A DNA stretch of 23,024 nt from Saprolegnia diclina VS20 (GCF_000281045.1 NW_008246095.1:46504-69527), one strand, 5' to 3'. Shown: positions 11,644 through 21,927, counted from the stretch's first letter. Program-made: numbers and translations. Notes: a model not told the origin generated them from the letters alone.

Positions 11644-12401
11644 GACGATAGATCATGTATCGCAGGTTGAATCCATGTATGTATCCTTCGAGTAGTATGT
11701 TGCTGTTGAATGGCATCTCAGTATGCATCCGGCGCAGTCATTTGTGAGCTTTTGCGTGCTTTGCAACCTATTGCGATACTTCAACATACACATTTGGGTC
11801 GAGTCTACGTCCTGCAATGGCGCGTGATCCATGCCCAGAGGCTCCCACTACAGCTGCTCTTGCGCATGGAGACTACTACACTCGTCGGTATACGGACGCA
11901 GGTAAACGCTGTGCGTACACTCGCAGGGTCCGAGCGTCGTTTTTTGTACATTATTGTCGCCTTTTCCGGGTATTTTTAATCTTGTGGTTTGTATGCACTT
12001 GTCGATGGCCCATCGATTCGCGTCAACGAGCGTGTGAGATTTCACCAGTTGGCAATTGCCCCGCAAGTGCGCAGGTGGGGTCATGCGTGGGCAGCTTCCG
12101 CAAGGGTATCGAATAGATACACCGTTGGCCTCAGAGCCAATCCTTTTCCCGAAGTTACGGATCTAGTTTGCCTCCCTCCCGCTGAGACTATCGAAGTTAC
12201 ACCAGACGTAAGGTCTCTACTACTTGTAGCCAGGTAGCCAAAGCCGAGTGCGGGTTGTCGCTTCTTTAGCGAGCGTGGATGGCGCGCTGTAGGTACATAT
12301 AGGCAAGTAGAGTGTCAACTTGTCCAAACGAGACTGCAAGAAACTGTCATATTGAGCACAAAATGAGGTATACGCATAAATACTGCAACTGACATTGTCG
12401 A
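11644..12401. other. Tail-to-tail intergenic region between START-FYVE-GAF and kinesin genes
   Basis: Both flanking genes end here, so the outer parts should be 3' UTRs. The middle carries one copy of a dispersed repeat (about 11913-12100). A small palindrome, TCGATGGCCCATCGA, lies at 12002-12016 within it. No coding frame in the interval is convincing. Confidence 0.6.
11913..12100 (+). repeat. Dispersed repeat, copy A (decayed)
   Basis: This segment matches the reverse complement of 22396-22575. The best part (about 12037-12098 here) is roughly 90 percent identical by eye over 60 bp, including the palindromic core GGCAATTGCC. The far end shares GCGTACACTCGCA (11913-11925). The two end anchors are nearly the same distance apart in both copies (188 and 180 bp), which argues against chance. 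The middle is diverged. It is probably a relic of a short mobile element; no target-site duplication or terminal repeat could be fixed. Confidence 0.65.
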
Positions 12402-15400
12402 TCAGCTGGCGTCGATCGCGCGGCCCGTCGGCTTGCGCAGCGCCTTGATGGACGCGGACGACGGCAGCGAGAGCCGCGGGCCCTTGCCTTTCGGTGGCGT
12501 CGACGGCCCGGTTTGGTTCCCAATGTCCATTTCCGGCCGCGCTTCCCGCTTTGTCACTTGGCGACCGGCCGCGCCGAGCTCGCACTGGTTGACTTGGGTC
12601 GCGAACCGGAGCGAGCAGAGCGACTCGTCAATGCTGGCGTCCGTCGGACTTAAGTTGACCATCATGAGCGTCTTGCCGTCGCCCGAGAGCGCGGGCTGCA
12701 GCACGTACGTGAGCTTGCTGTTGCGGTACGGAATGTGGTTTTGCTTCTTGGCGATTGCGCTAAAGACGTCGGCGAGCGAGCTCAGACTCTTGTTGATCGC
12801 TTGGGCTTCCTTGAGCCGGTCGCCGGTCGCGCCCGAGCGCGAGAGCCGCTCGCTGCCCGCGAGGTCCACAAGACTGAGACTGCCGAGGAGCTCGACTTCG
12901 CTGCCGTCGTCGTCGCGCTTGCTGCCGCGTAAATGCAGCGTAAAGATCGAGTGCGACCGCGACGACTCGGCGTTCATGTCGGTCTTCTCCACCGACCGGT
13001 TGCACGCCGCACGCTCCATAATGTCCTCGATCTGGTCGAGCCCGCGGCCGTCTGTGAGCGAAATCGGGTACCGAAGAAGGCCGTCGACGTAGTTTTTGCC
13101 GTTCTTGTCGGTGCGAATCGTGTACTTTTGCACCGACTCGGCAAGGAGGTCGCGGATCGTCTCGTTGTAGATCTCCATGTACGTCACCTCGAGCGTGTAC
13201 TCCCAGCCTTGGTCCAGCAGCGTCGCGCAGCAGCCCATGATCTAGCAGCATTCGTCTTATGAGCCTACAACATAACACTATGGCAAACGTACGAGGTTCA
13301 TCGAGCGCGGAATGATCCCACGCATCTCGGGGCGCCGGCCGCCTTGCATCTACACGTCCACCGTCCAATCGTTATCTTGATACATTGATAGATTGTACCG
13401 TATACGTCTTGCCCGAGCCCGTTTGGCCGTACGCAAAGATGCACACGTGGTAGCCGTCGATCGCCGACTGGATAAAGTCCGAGACTTCGCCAAAGACATC
13501 GTCTTGGCCGTGCGTTTGGCCAAAAAGCTTGTCGAACGAGAAGCGCATGCTCTTGGCCGTCGACGAGATCACCGATGTCTCCTCGTCCACGACCCAGCTC
13601 GTCTTGAGCTTGGCATAGTCGCCGTCCGACGGCAAGAACGGACGCAAGCGCACGTGCACGCGGACGTTGCCTCGCAGCTCTTGGATCGTGTTGTGCATTT
13701 GACGCCGCAAAATGTTGCCTACCTCGTATAAGTATCAATGTGTCAATATGGCAGCAACAAAATCGTACCATCGTGGACTTGACGCTCGAGCTCAACGACC
13801 AGCGACGTCTGCGCCGCCAGCTGCGTCCGCGCCTCGAAAAAGTCTTCGGTGAGTTTTTTGAACTCCGAGTCGTCGACCGCCGACCGCACGACGATGGGCG
13901 CTGTGGGCGTCGCCGACGCCAGGGCCTCGCGCCGTGCGATCGCTTCGGACGTCGAGACCCGCGAGAGGACACGGTTTTCGGTCTGCAGCATGCGCATCTA
14001 CGGACAATAATGTCATTGTTGAGCAAGACCGGAGGGCGCATGCTGTACCTCTTCGCCGACCGAGTGCATCTTCTTCTCATACGCCGCCTTCATCTCTTGC
14101 AGCCGCGCTTCGCAGCCCGTTTGAACAGCCACCATTTGCGCGTACAAGGCCGTGTTGTCGGACGCGAGCTGGTCTTGGGCGAGCTGGAAGTGCTCACGGC
14201 GGGACTTTTCCTCGGCCAGTGACGCCTATGCAAGTTGATATATATATATATATATATTGCGCTACAGGGATCGAAGCGTGTACCTTGAGCGACGTGACTT
14301 GGTCGGTCCACGCATGCCGCTCGACATCGATTTCGGCGAGCTTGGCCTCGAGGGCATGCACGGTCTCGTGGAGGCCCGCCGTGTCCTTCTCTTTGGACGC
14401 CACGACTTCGTTGGCCTTGGCGAGCTGCGACGACACGTGCACGATTTCCTCCGTCAGCCGCCGGTTCTCCTTGATCATGTCGGTCGACTTTTGCCAAAAC
14501 GACTTGGCGGTCGTGTTTTCTTCGTCTTGGAGGCGCCATTTTTCCTGGAGATCGGCCAGTTCCTTCTTGACGGCCGTGTGGTCGATTTGCAGCTGCGTCC
14601 ATTGCAGTTCGAGCTGCGTCCTGTCGGCCTCGAGCGCTTTGCGCTGACTCGCTTGCGTCGCGACGGTCGCCCACGCGTCGTGCGTCACTTTGGACACTTG
14701 CGCCGTGTAGTGCTCGCGGAGCTGCGCCAAGTGGAGCTCGTGCGCCTTCTCCTTCTCGAGCCACTGCGCCTGGTACTTGGCCACGATGTTTTGCGTGTTG
14801 CGCTCCATGGCCGTGCGGACAAACTCTTGCATCGACGAGTCGAGCGTCTTGATGACCGGGTCGTTCTCATCGTGCTCGAGCACCGACGGCGTCGTGGACG
14901 ACAAGGAAGACTCGGGGCCACTTGGCTCGCCGGCTTTGGGCTCATCCTGGCGCAGTGCAGCAAACGCCTGCGCGGCCTCGGCGTGGACGTTGGTCAAGTC
15001 CCGCTCGATGGCCTGGCACGTCGATGCAAACGATTCCTTTTGCATGTGCAAGTCGCGGAGCCGGCACTTGAGCCGGCGAATGTACTTGTCCTGCGACTCG
15101 AGGCGCACCTTGGGGTCCATCGACCGCGGGACGACGGACGCGAGCGCCTCTTCGATCTCCTTCTCGGTCGTAAAGATCGACTTGTACGCATGGCGGACCG
15201 TGTTGGCGTCGTGCGAGTCGTTGCCCGAGCTTGAGAAGGCGCGCGTGAGCACGGGCGGCGACGGCAATGGCGCGGGCGTCGGTGGTGGCAGCACGGTCGG
15301 CGGTGGCGGCGGCTCGGTGAGCACGACGCTCGGTGGCACAAGACGCGACGGAAGACTCATGCGCGGCTGGCGCGCACTGGGGGTCTTGGCCGGCGCGGGC

Positions 15401-16194
15401 TCCTTGGAGAAGGCGAGGTCGACAGCAGCCGCGATCGACCCGCGCTTGGCCGCCGCCGAAGACGATGTCGACGAGGACGTTGCCGCCGTGCCTTTAGGAG
15501 ATGCTTTAGTCATCGTGCGCGCACGGACAGAGGCACTACGAGGAACGGCGGATGGCAAGGACGACGGCGGCGTCGCGCGGGCCGCGGCCGCAGGTGGCGC
15601 GATGGCGGCGATGGCCGTCGGCGCGCGCAGCAGTGACGTGCGCGTCGTGCCTACAGGAAGCGACTGGCGCTGCTCACGCGACTTCGTCGAGGCTGTGGTC
15701 GAGGCTGCGGCCGCGCGCGCCGTCGTGGTGCTAGCGCGCGACCGCGACGCGTTCGTGTCCCGGACGGGAATCGCCGACGACCCGCCGCGGGCGACTGTCC
15801 CGATGCGGCTCGTGGTCTTGGTCGTTCGCTTCGGCGGGTCGGCAGCTTTGGGCGACTGCTTAAAGTCGTCGGTCGTCGACGACATGGCAAAGCTGTCGTC
15901 CGTGGCCCACGAGATCTCCGAGTACTCGGACGTCGTATCGGAGAAGTCGAGTGGCTTGCATAGGCCCGGCTCGGCCATGCTGCGTGGAGGAGGAAGGGTT
16001 GCGGCCAGCGCGTCAGCGTCACCAATGGACGCGCGTCGGCGCAGGATCGTCGCGATCGAGACGCGGGTCGCGCCTTCCAGCAGCGCTTCGGTCATCGCCT
16101 TGTCTTCCTCGGTGCCCTGTCCTTGGCCTTGCAGCGTCGCGAGCGTCAAGTGCACTTCGCGGTCGAGGTCGTCGTCGCCGTGCCCATCCCCCAT
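12402..16194 (-). CDS. Kinesin-14 type C-terminal motor protein, six exons (1177 aa)
   Basis: Exons on the minus strand: 16194-14284, 14225-14049, 13997-13769, 13718-13399, 13349-13293 and 13241-12402; the introns are 49-58 nt. Residues 1-360 are low-complexity, rich in Ser, Thr, Ala and Pro with a poly-Pro tract, and probably bind microtubules or are disordered. About 390-770 is charged coiled coil. The motor starts after the kinesin-14 style neck MHNTIQELRGNVRVHVRLRP (about 780-800). Seen in it are the P-loop GQTGSGKT (ending near 877), switch I NAESSRSH (988-995), switch II DLAGSE (1024-1029) and the EIYNETIRDLL helix. A basic tail of about 60 residues follows. Neck and motor order predict a minus-end-directed spindle or transport kinesin. 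The frame is open upstream to 16335, but the ATG at 16194 begins the acidic N-terminus and is preferred. Confidence 0.93.
14238..14257. repeat. (AT)10 microsatellite in kinesin intron 1
   Basis: Ten AT units lie inside the 58-nt first intron of the kinesin gene (14226-14283), between the donor and the branch and acceptor region. It makes this intron one of the two longest in the gene set apart from the 70-nt allantoinase intron. It is likely to vary in length between strains. Confidence 0.9.
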
Positions 16195-17503
16195 GCTACT
16201 CGGTAGTGCGTAAGTGGTCGTCGGAAGCGGGCGAGCCAAGTGGCGTGCGATGCGTTTCTCACACGAACCACCACTGGCGAAGTGGAAGAAGGCCATTCGC
16301 CAGTACAGTGTACTCGGCACCAGCTGCTCGACCAAATACCTTGGTTTTTGTATGCTCCTTGCCCGAATTTATCCCACTGTGTCTTCTGGGCCCAATCAGC
16401 TCGAGCGCACTTGGGTGCGTGCGAGCGGATCGAGCGCCGCGCACGCAGCAGCATTACGGTGCCATGGCCCAGACGCAGGCCGCATGCGTCGCGCTGGCGG
16501 CAGCATTAGCAGACCCCGCGGTAATCTCGGCGCCGGCGCCACAAATTTTGGAGCTTCTATGCAGTTGAAGCTGGCGATCTGGGTGGCGCCAGCCAAAGCT
16601 TCTCTGAACTGGTGCGAACAAGCCCAACGGCGATCTGCCAGCGGTGCGAGACCCGTCATCGCGGCGAACGGGTCAGTGTAGCGGCCAGCGTGCTACACTG
16701 TACTGATACGTGCATCAAGTCGGGCTCGCCGTGCTGTGATGGATTCCGGTACAGCGCGGCAGGTGGTGGATCTCGCCGGGAGGCGGCTGCTTGGGGGCAG
16801 ACGAAGCAGACGAAGATGGTGATGGTGACATCGTCATGGCTCCTGCTTGCACTCTGAAGTTGCACTTGGCGCTACGAATCTCAAGTCCTCTCGTATCCGG
16901 ATTCGAGTACATGTCTCCAAAGCGTCTCGATTGCAGTACAAAACATCAAGATCGTCTCAACCGTGCGCAGCAGGAATGGACGCTGGGTCGACCGGCATGG
17001 TCCACATGAGGTCATCGCCACGAGGTGGGACGCCTTGGCCGAGTGGAGTCGTACGCTTGTATATACTACAGTACGACTGTACCTGGTGTATGTGTCTTGG
17101 TTTGGTACGTTTGTTCCGACGACGTGCCCCTCAACCAGTCCACCTCTCTCGCGACGCAGCAGTGTCTGTAACCGAGCTCGACACATCGGTTCAAGCTCTC
17201 AGTGCTGGTTGCTGCCAGCTCGGCCAAGTCGATTGATGGCACCGATCGAGCTCCGAGCGGCTCCGGGCCGTACAACCTCATTTTGGCTTTGTTGTCCGCC
17301 GCCTAAGTGCAGTTCGGCGCTGGGTCGCATTCCAAGCCTTGCTGCGTCGCAGCTCACTGGCAGTCAAGGCCTCCGTCGTGACTGCACTCGTTTTGGTTGG
17401 TATCAATATTGACCTCCCGGACAATGGTACGGCACGGTACATATATGTGGCCGACGGGCGACACTCTTGGGACTTGGCCGGCGCTTGCATTTTCCTGGCA
17501 CCG
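16195..17503. other. Divergent intergenic region between kinesin and acyl-CoA-binding genes
   Basis: About 1.3 kb between divergent start codons. I could not assign a gene. A short plus-strand frame at 16464-16568 (34 residues starting MAQTQAACVALAAALADPAV) and a neighbouring frame at about 16590-16700 have coding-like composition and may be the remains of a gene. The plus strand carries a small palindrome TACAGT-acg-ACTGTA (17067-17081). A GCATTTTCC initiator-like motif at about 17486-17494 lies just before the acyl-CoA-binding start. Confidence 0.55.
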
Positions 17504-18734
17504 ATGGAAGGCAACGCTGCGTGGGCGCTCGCGGGCTTGACGACGGTCGCCGCTGCCGCAGCCGGCTACTACATCGCGACGCATCATGGGCGCAAGGCGC
17601 AGCGCAGTGGCTCGACGACCGGGCCCTCGGTAAACGTCGCGCGCCCTCGCCATGGCTTGACCACACCATGTAGGGGCCCATGACGCACCTGGATTTGCAC
17701 TTTGAGCACGCCGCCGCCTACGTGGCATCGAGCAAGAAGCTCTCGAACGAAGATGTACGCCATGCAAAGCCGATATCGACGCTCATTCTTGTCGAGTAGA
17801 AGCTCGTCTTGTACGCGTTCTTCAAGCAGGCGACGACAGGTGATTGCAGTGCCCCGAAGCCGTCCGCGATCGACTTTGTCGCCAAAGCCAAATGGTGCGT
17901 CCCCTCCTTCACCGCTCGATGGTCGATACTATCCCATTCAGGGACGCTTGGACGGGGCTGCTCGGCATGAGCCGCATCGAAGCCCAGAAACGGTACATTG
18001 AAGTGGTGTCATCGAGCTGCAAAGGCTACGCGTTCGGCGTCCCGCTTGCCGACGCCGTCGGTAGCAATACGAGCGACGACGAGAGCGACGACGGTAGCAG
18101 CGGCGGCGGCTTTGCCATGGGCGGCGCCGCCAGCCAAGTTGTCGTCGACAAGTGCGTCCCCACTCGTTTCGGCTACCCCTTGTTCCAACACAAACATCTT
18201 TTAGGACAACCAAGGAGTGGCAGGGGGTCGAGAACGCCTTCCACTATGCAAGCACGGGCAACGTCGACGAGGTGCAAGCAATCTTGGCCGCCAACGACTG
18301 CGCGATCGACGAGCCGGTTGGACCGACGTACTGGGAACCCGCTCCAAATGAAACGACTCGGTAGGACGACGATGGCCGGACGATGCTGCATTGGGCCGTT
18401 GACCGCGCGCAGACTGACGTGGCAGCGTCGTTGCTTGCGCAGGGCGCCACCGTGAACGCGCAGGTACGCCATCTCTCCGTTGTCGCTCTGACCTGTGCGT
18501 AGGACAAGGACGGGATGACGCCTCTGCACTACGCAGTGTTGTGCGAGCACTTGCCGCTCGTCGACCTCTTGGTAGGACGATCCCAGCGCCCATGGGATGG
18601 AGATGGTGATGGGGCTCGGTACGGTGTAGATGGCCCACGGAGCTGATATGAACCTTGGCGACGCCGACGGCGAGTCGGCGTATGCTAGCGCATCGTCGTC
18701 GCTTCGCGCCCACCTCGATGCGCTGACCAAGTAG
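17504..18734 (+). CDS. Membrane-anchored acyl-CoA-binding protein with ankyrin repeats, eight exons (298 aa)
   Basis: Exons: 17504-17629, 17674-17754, 17800-17894, 17942-18151, 18205-18316, 18365-18463, 18503-18571 and 18630-18734. The introns are 39-58 nt. Residues about 7-25 form a hydrophobic anchor followed by basic residues. The ACB domain spans about 45-125: KLVLYAFFKQATTGDC, KPSAIDFVAKAKW, then DAWTGLLGMSRIEAQKRYIE, matching the acyl-CoA-binding signature. An acidic Ser/Gly linker (about 135-155) leads to ankyrin repeats, seen as DDDGRTMLHWAVDRAQTDVA and DKDGMTPLHYAV. The order of membrane segment, ACB and ankyrin is that of plant ACBP1/ACBP2; animal ACBD6 has ACB plus ankyrin without the anchor. 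It probably binds long-chain acyl-CoA at the ER or plasma membrane. Intron 5 uses the weaker donor GTTGGA. Confidence 0.92.
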
Positions 18735-18880
18735 GTAGACTCGTGTCGTGGAAGAAGCGCTATCATGGTATTACAAGCCGCTTTTATAAGACTACGTCGA
18801 CGACGGCAAGACCTAATCTACTAGTACGTCTCTTGCCGCCCGCGTCGCAGTTGCGTGGTGGGTATGGGTAGGTCGGTGTC

Positions 18881-19495
18881 TTAAAGAAACGCATCTTCGT
18901 TCTGGTCGTCAATCTCCTCGGCGTACTTGATCAAGTCTACGTGGTGCACGACCGGCTTGTTGCGGGGCGAGAGGCTGCGGAGCGACGTCATGGCACGCGC
19001 AAAGAGCTGCTCACGTTCATGCAAAACGTCCTTCGACATGATGTGCAGGCCCTTTCGAGAAAACGTCGTGTCCAAGACCAGCGGCGGCAGCGTCATCATG
19101 ATCGGGTCTTCCTTGAGCGACACGCTCGGCGAGAGGAGGCGGGGCGCGACAATGACAGGCATATGGACTTCAGGCTGCTTGGCGACAGTCACGTGGAGGT
19201 CAGGCGTCGCCGTCTCCTTCTTTGTAGGTTCGTGGTGCTCAGGCAGCACCTCGGACGCGACGGTCGACTGAGCGCGCACCTGGTGCAGGCCCATCGCGCC
19301 TTGGTGCAGGAAGACGGGCAGGAAGACGAGACCCAAGCAGGCCAGGAGGTACAGCTTCCACGGCTCCATGCGCGCGAGCATGAGCGTGATGCCCGAGAGG
19401 CTGATGCAGCCGAGGATGACATGGGCGTTGGTGTGGAGGTAGGCCTGGGCGCGCAGGGCGGTCTTGGTCTCCGAGAGCTCGCGGAGCATCATCAT
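18881..19495 (-). CDS. Two-pass membrane protein of unknown function (204 aa)
   Basis: The protein begins MMMLRELSETKTALRAQAYL. Two hydrophobic segments follow closely (about residues 24-42 and 46-63), then a hydrophilic tail of about 140 residues rich in His, Pro and Leu and ending in an acidic stretch. A helical hairpin in an internal membrane with a long cytosolic tail is plausible; I recognise no family. Any of three consecutive ATGs (19495, 19492, 19489) could start it. An alternative model adds an exon at 19631-19619 (MLEM) and a 94-nt GT-AG intron (19525-19618), giving 218 aa with an intact frame. That intron would be much longer than any other here, so I prefer the simple start. The gene converges on the acyl-CoA-binding gene with only 146 bp between the stop codons. 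Confidence 0.7.
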   Translation of the reverse strand: MMMLRELSETKTALRAQAYLHTNAHVILGCISLSGITLMLARMEPWKLYLLACLGLVFLPVFLHQGAMGLHQVRAQSTVASEVLPEHHEPTKKETATPDLHVTVAKQPEVHMPVIVAPRLLSPSVSLKEDPIMMTLPPLVLDTTFSRKGLHIMSKDVLHEREQLFARAMTSLRSLSPRNKPVVHHVDLIKYAEEIDDQNEDAFL

Positions 19496-20867
19496 CGTAT
19501 GTGTATCGACGGCTTGGGCGCGGGCTGTAAAATGCAGAAATGTATTCAGACCAGTGTCCCAACCACGTCGACCCGAAATTAGCGCTGCGTTGACACATTT
19601 CATTGGTTGAAAACCTACCCATTTCAAGCATTTTAACCAATCACAGCTCGCCAAGGAGGCGCTCCCACACTTGTATAGAACGGTCTCCGTCTCTATTTTT
19701 GTCACCGAGCCGTTGGCCCAATACAATAAAATAAAGATGATTACATAAGATCACAAGATCTGGCTTGTGCGGACAAAATTTTAAAAATGCTGCAACCAGA
19801 TGGAGCCGGATACGAAGCGAACGCAGTTGCCATTACGTCACACGTTCCAAACCGCAGTGAAATTTTATTGCTCACGTTTCCCACATAGAATAACATACAA
19901 ACAACAAGACGATCAAAAACCACCCAGGCGTGGGATATAGCAGCGGCCTGGGATTGGCTGGAGCCTCCGAGGAGACATGGGTGTGGCGGCTCGTGCGCGC
20001 TCCCAGAGCGATTGGCGGCGATCGCATCATCCGGTGAACGGCCGAGAACGGACGCGGCTTCGCATGGGCCTCGCTCTGATGAATGGCCATCGGTACCGCA
20101 GTATCGGATACACCTCACCATGGTGTGAGCGTGCATGCATATTGCTGGACACTATTGCGCATGGTTGTCGACCATCCATACGCCACCCAGCGAAAAAGAA
20201 TTTCAATTTTTGACCACAAGATCCCCTGCAATGGCGGCGCAGTCGCCGGTTCGGTCATATGCATACCGATACAAGTACCAAAATGTACAGATCCAGTACG
20301 CTAGCAAGACGGTGTAATCATCATCGTTGGAGCCTGCAGCATCGAAGCGCTCCGTACACAGTACTCGGCGGCGACACTTTGCCGGCTGAGATGCTTCGAA
20401 TAATCGAACGATCTCACGCAGAGCAGAGACACAGCACTATCTGAGCAGGCGCTAGCGTGTACGAGCCTTTAAACTACCTGGTCTGCGCGTGGACTACGTG
20501 TAGGTCGACGATGATACGAGAATGAGCGCAATGTGTTGGGCGATCGTCGCGCTGCCACGTCGGTTGCGCTGGCCGATCACCCCCGTGGCAAATTACGTGC
20601 GGTTGAAGTTGTCGTTTTGTCCGGATAACGCAGCCCAGACTCAGAACTCTGAGTATAGAAAACAAGTGGCTTGCGTCTTTAATGCCGTTGAAGGATTAAA
20701 AGAACAACAAATCGTGAAAAAGACACCATGGATTCATTAAAGACACATGATACACAGCATTGAAGAAGCCCCGCATCTGAGAATTTCACCAGAATATAAA
20801 ATAAAATAAAAATCCGTGGACCATCTGGGCCAGCTGCAATCTGGGACCAAGATTCAATTCCATCGCG
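19496..20867. other. Divergent intergenic region between membrane-protein and allantoinase genes
   Basis: About 1.37 kb between divergent genes. The left end carries the CCAAT boxes. The centre (19740-20700) holds nothing I can assign; a 28-residue frame at 20231-20317 (MAAQSPVRSYAYRYKYQNVQ...) is the only one with a protein-like look. The last 100 bp before the allantoinase start are A/T-rich, with repeated AATAAAATAAAA-like runs around 20795-20812, and probably belong to its promoter. Confidence 0.55.
19602..19641. promoter_or_regulatory. Inverted CCAAT-box pair upstream of the membrane-protein gene
   Basis: ATTGGTT (19602-19608) and AACCAAT (19635-19641) form a perfect 7-bp inverted pair 26 nt apart. 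A third CCAAT lies at 19718-19722. They are 110-230 bp upstream of the likely start at 19495. CCAAT boxes bind the NF-Y (HAP) complex in eukaryotes. On the alternative gene model the first arm would fall in an intron. Confidence 0.4.
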
Positions 20868-21927
20868 ATGGCAAGCAGCAGCAAGGCCAGCATGGGGCCG
20901 GCGCGGGACCTCGTCGGGTACGGCCGCGCGGGCTGCGACCCCAAGTGGCCAGGCGGCGCCAAGCTCGCCGTCCAGTTTGTTATCAACTTTGAAGAAGGCG
21001 GCGAGAACTGCATCCTCGAAGGCGATGCAGGCTCCGAGCATCTCCTCTCCGACATCGTCGGCGCCAGCTCGTACGCTGGCGCCCGCCATATGAACATGGA
21101 GTCGCTCTACGAGTACGGCAGTCGCGCTGGCTTTTGGCGCCTCCACCGCATCTTCACGACGCGCCAGCTTCCTTGCACGGTCTTTGCGGTCGGCCGCGCG
21201 TTGGAGCAGCACCCGGACGCCGTCGCCGCCATGGTCGACGCCCAGTGGGAAATCGCGTCGCATGGATTCCGCTGGATCGACTACCAAAACGTCGACGAGG
21301 CCACGGAGCGCCAGCACATTGCGACGACAGTGCAGACGCACGTGCGCATGACGGGCAAGCGCCCCGTGGGCCTCTACCAGGGCAAGCCCAACGTGCGCAC
21401 GCGCCGCTTGGTCGTCGAAGAGGGCGGTAAGTGGATCATCTGTTGCTGTCATCGTCAGAAAGAGGAGGATGCGCTGATGGGAATGATATGCCACAGGGTT
21501 TTTGTACGACGCTGATGCGTACAACGACGATTTGCCCTACTGGACGACCGCGTATGGCCGGCCGCACCTGATTGTGCCCTACACGCTCAACAACAACGAC
21601 ATGAAGTTCGTGTCGCCGGGCGGCTTTGCCAACAGCGATCAGTTCTTCGTCGCGCTCAAGGACGCCTTCGATACGCTCCTCGCCGAGGGTCGAAGTGGCG
21701 CCCCCAAGATGATGTCGATCGGTCTCCACTGCCGCATTGTACGTAGTGCATGCTTCGATGGCTGTCATAGACGTGCGTAGGTGGGCTTGCCGGCGCGCAC
21801 GGCCGGGCTCTTGCGCTTCCTCGATTACATGGAGCAGTTCCGCGACGAGATTTGGGTTTGCACTCGCGAAGCCATTGCGCTGCACTGGCACGCCCATCAC
21901 GCGCCGCCCCGCAGTGCCAAGCTCTAA
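20868..21927 (+). CDS. puuE: PuuE-type allantoinase, polysaccharide deacetylase superfamily, three exons (315 aa)
   Basis: Exons are 20868-21426, 21497-21738 and 21781-21927, with introns of 70 and 42 nt. The protein aligns along its full length with the PuuE family, metal-independent allantoinases of the NodB/polysaccharide deacetylase fold: RDLVGYGRAG, PKWPGGAKLAVQFVINFEEG (26-45), HMNMESLYEYGSRAGFWRLH (74-93), EIASHGFRWIDYQ (128-140), RRLVVEEGGFLYDADAY, LIVPYTLNNNDMKF and KMMSIGLHCRIVG. The role is opening the allantoin ring to allantoate in purine breakdown, in the cytosol or peroxisome; no targeting signal is obvious (the C-terminus is SAKL, not a strict PTS1 tripeptide although AKL is close to it). 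The family is mainly bacterial, but two spliceosomal introns show a resident nuclear gene. A second ATG at codon 9 is an alternative start. Confidence 0.9.

Noticed and set aside
12201-12224. CACCAGACGTAA...ACTACT match to about 22690-22717 as a terminal inverted repeat of the dispersed element
   Set aside because: Too short and gapped to claim; no matching partner end was found at the other side of either copy.
14257-16213. Two long plus-strand frames opposite the kinesin (325 and 478 codons)
   Set aside because: They mirror the coiled-coil and low-complexity part of the kinesin; Leu/Arg-rich and Ser/Ala/Asp-rich composition is expected from the antisense of those repeats.
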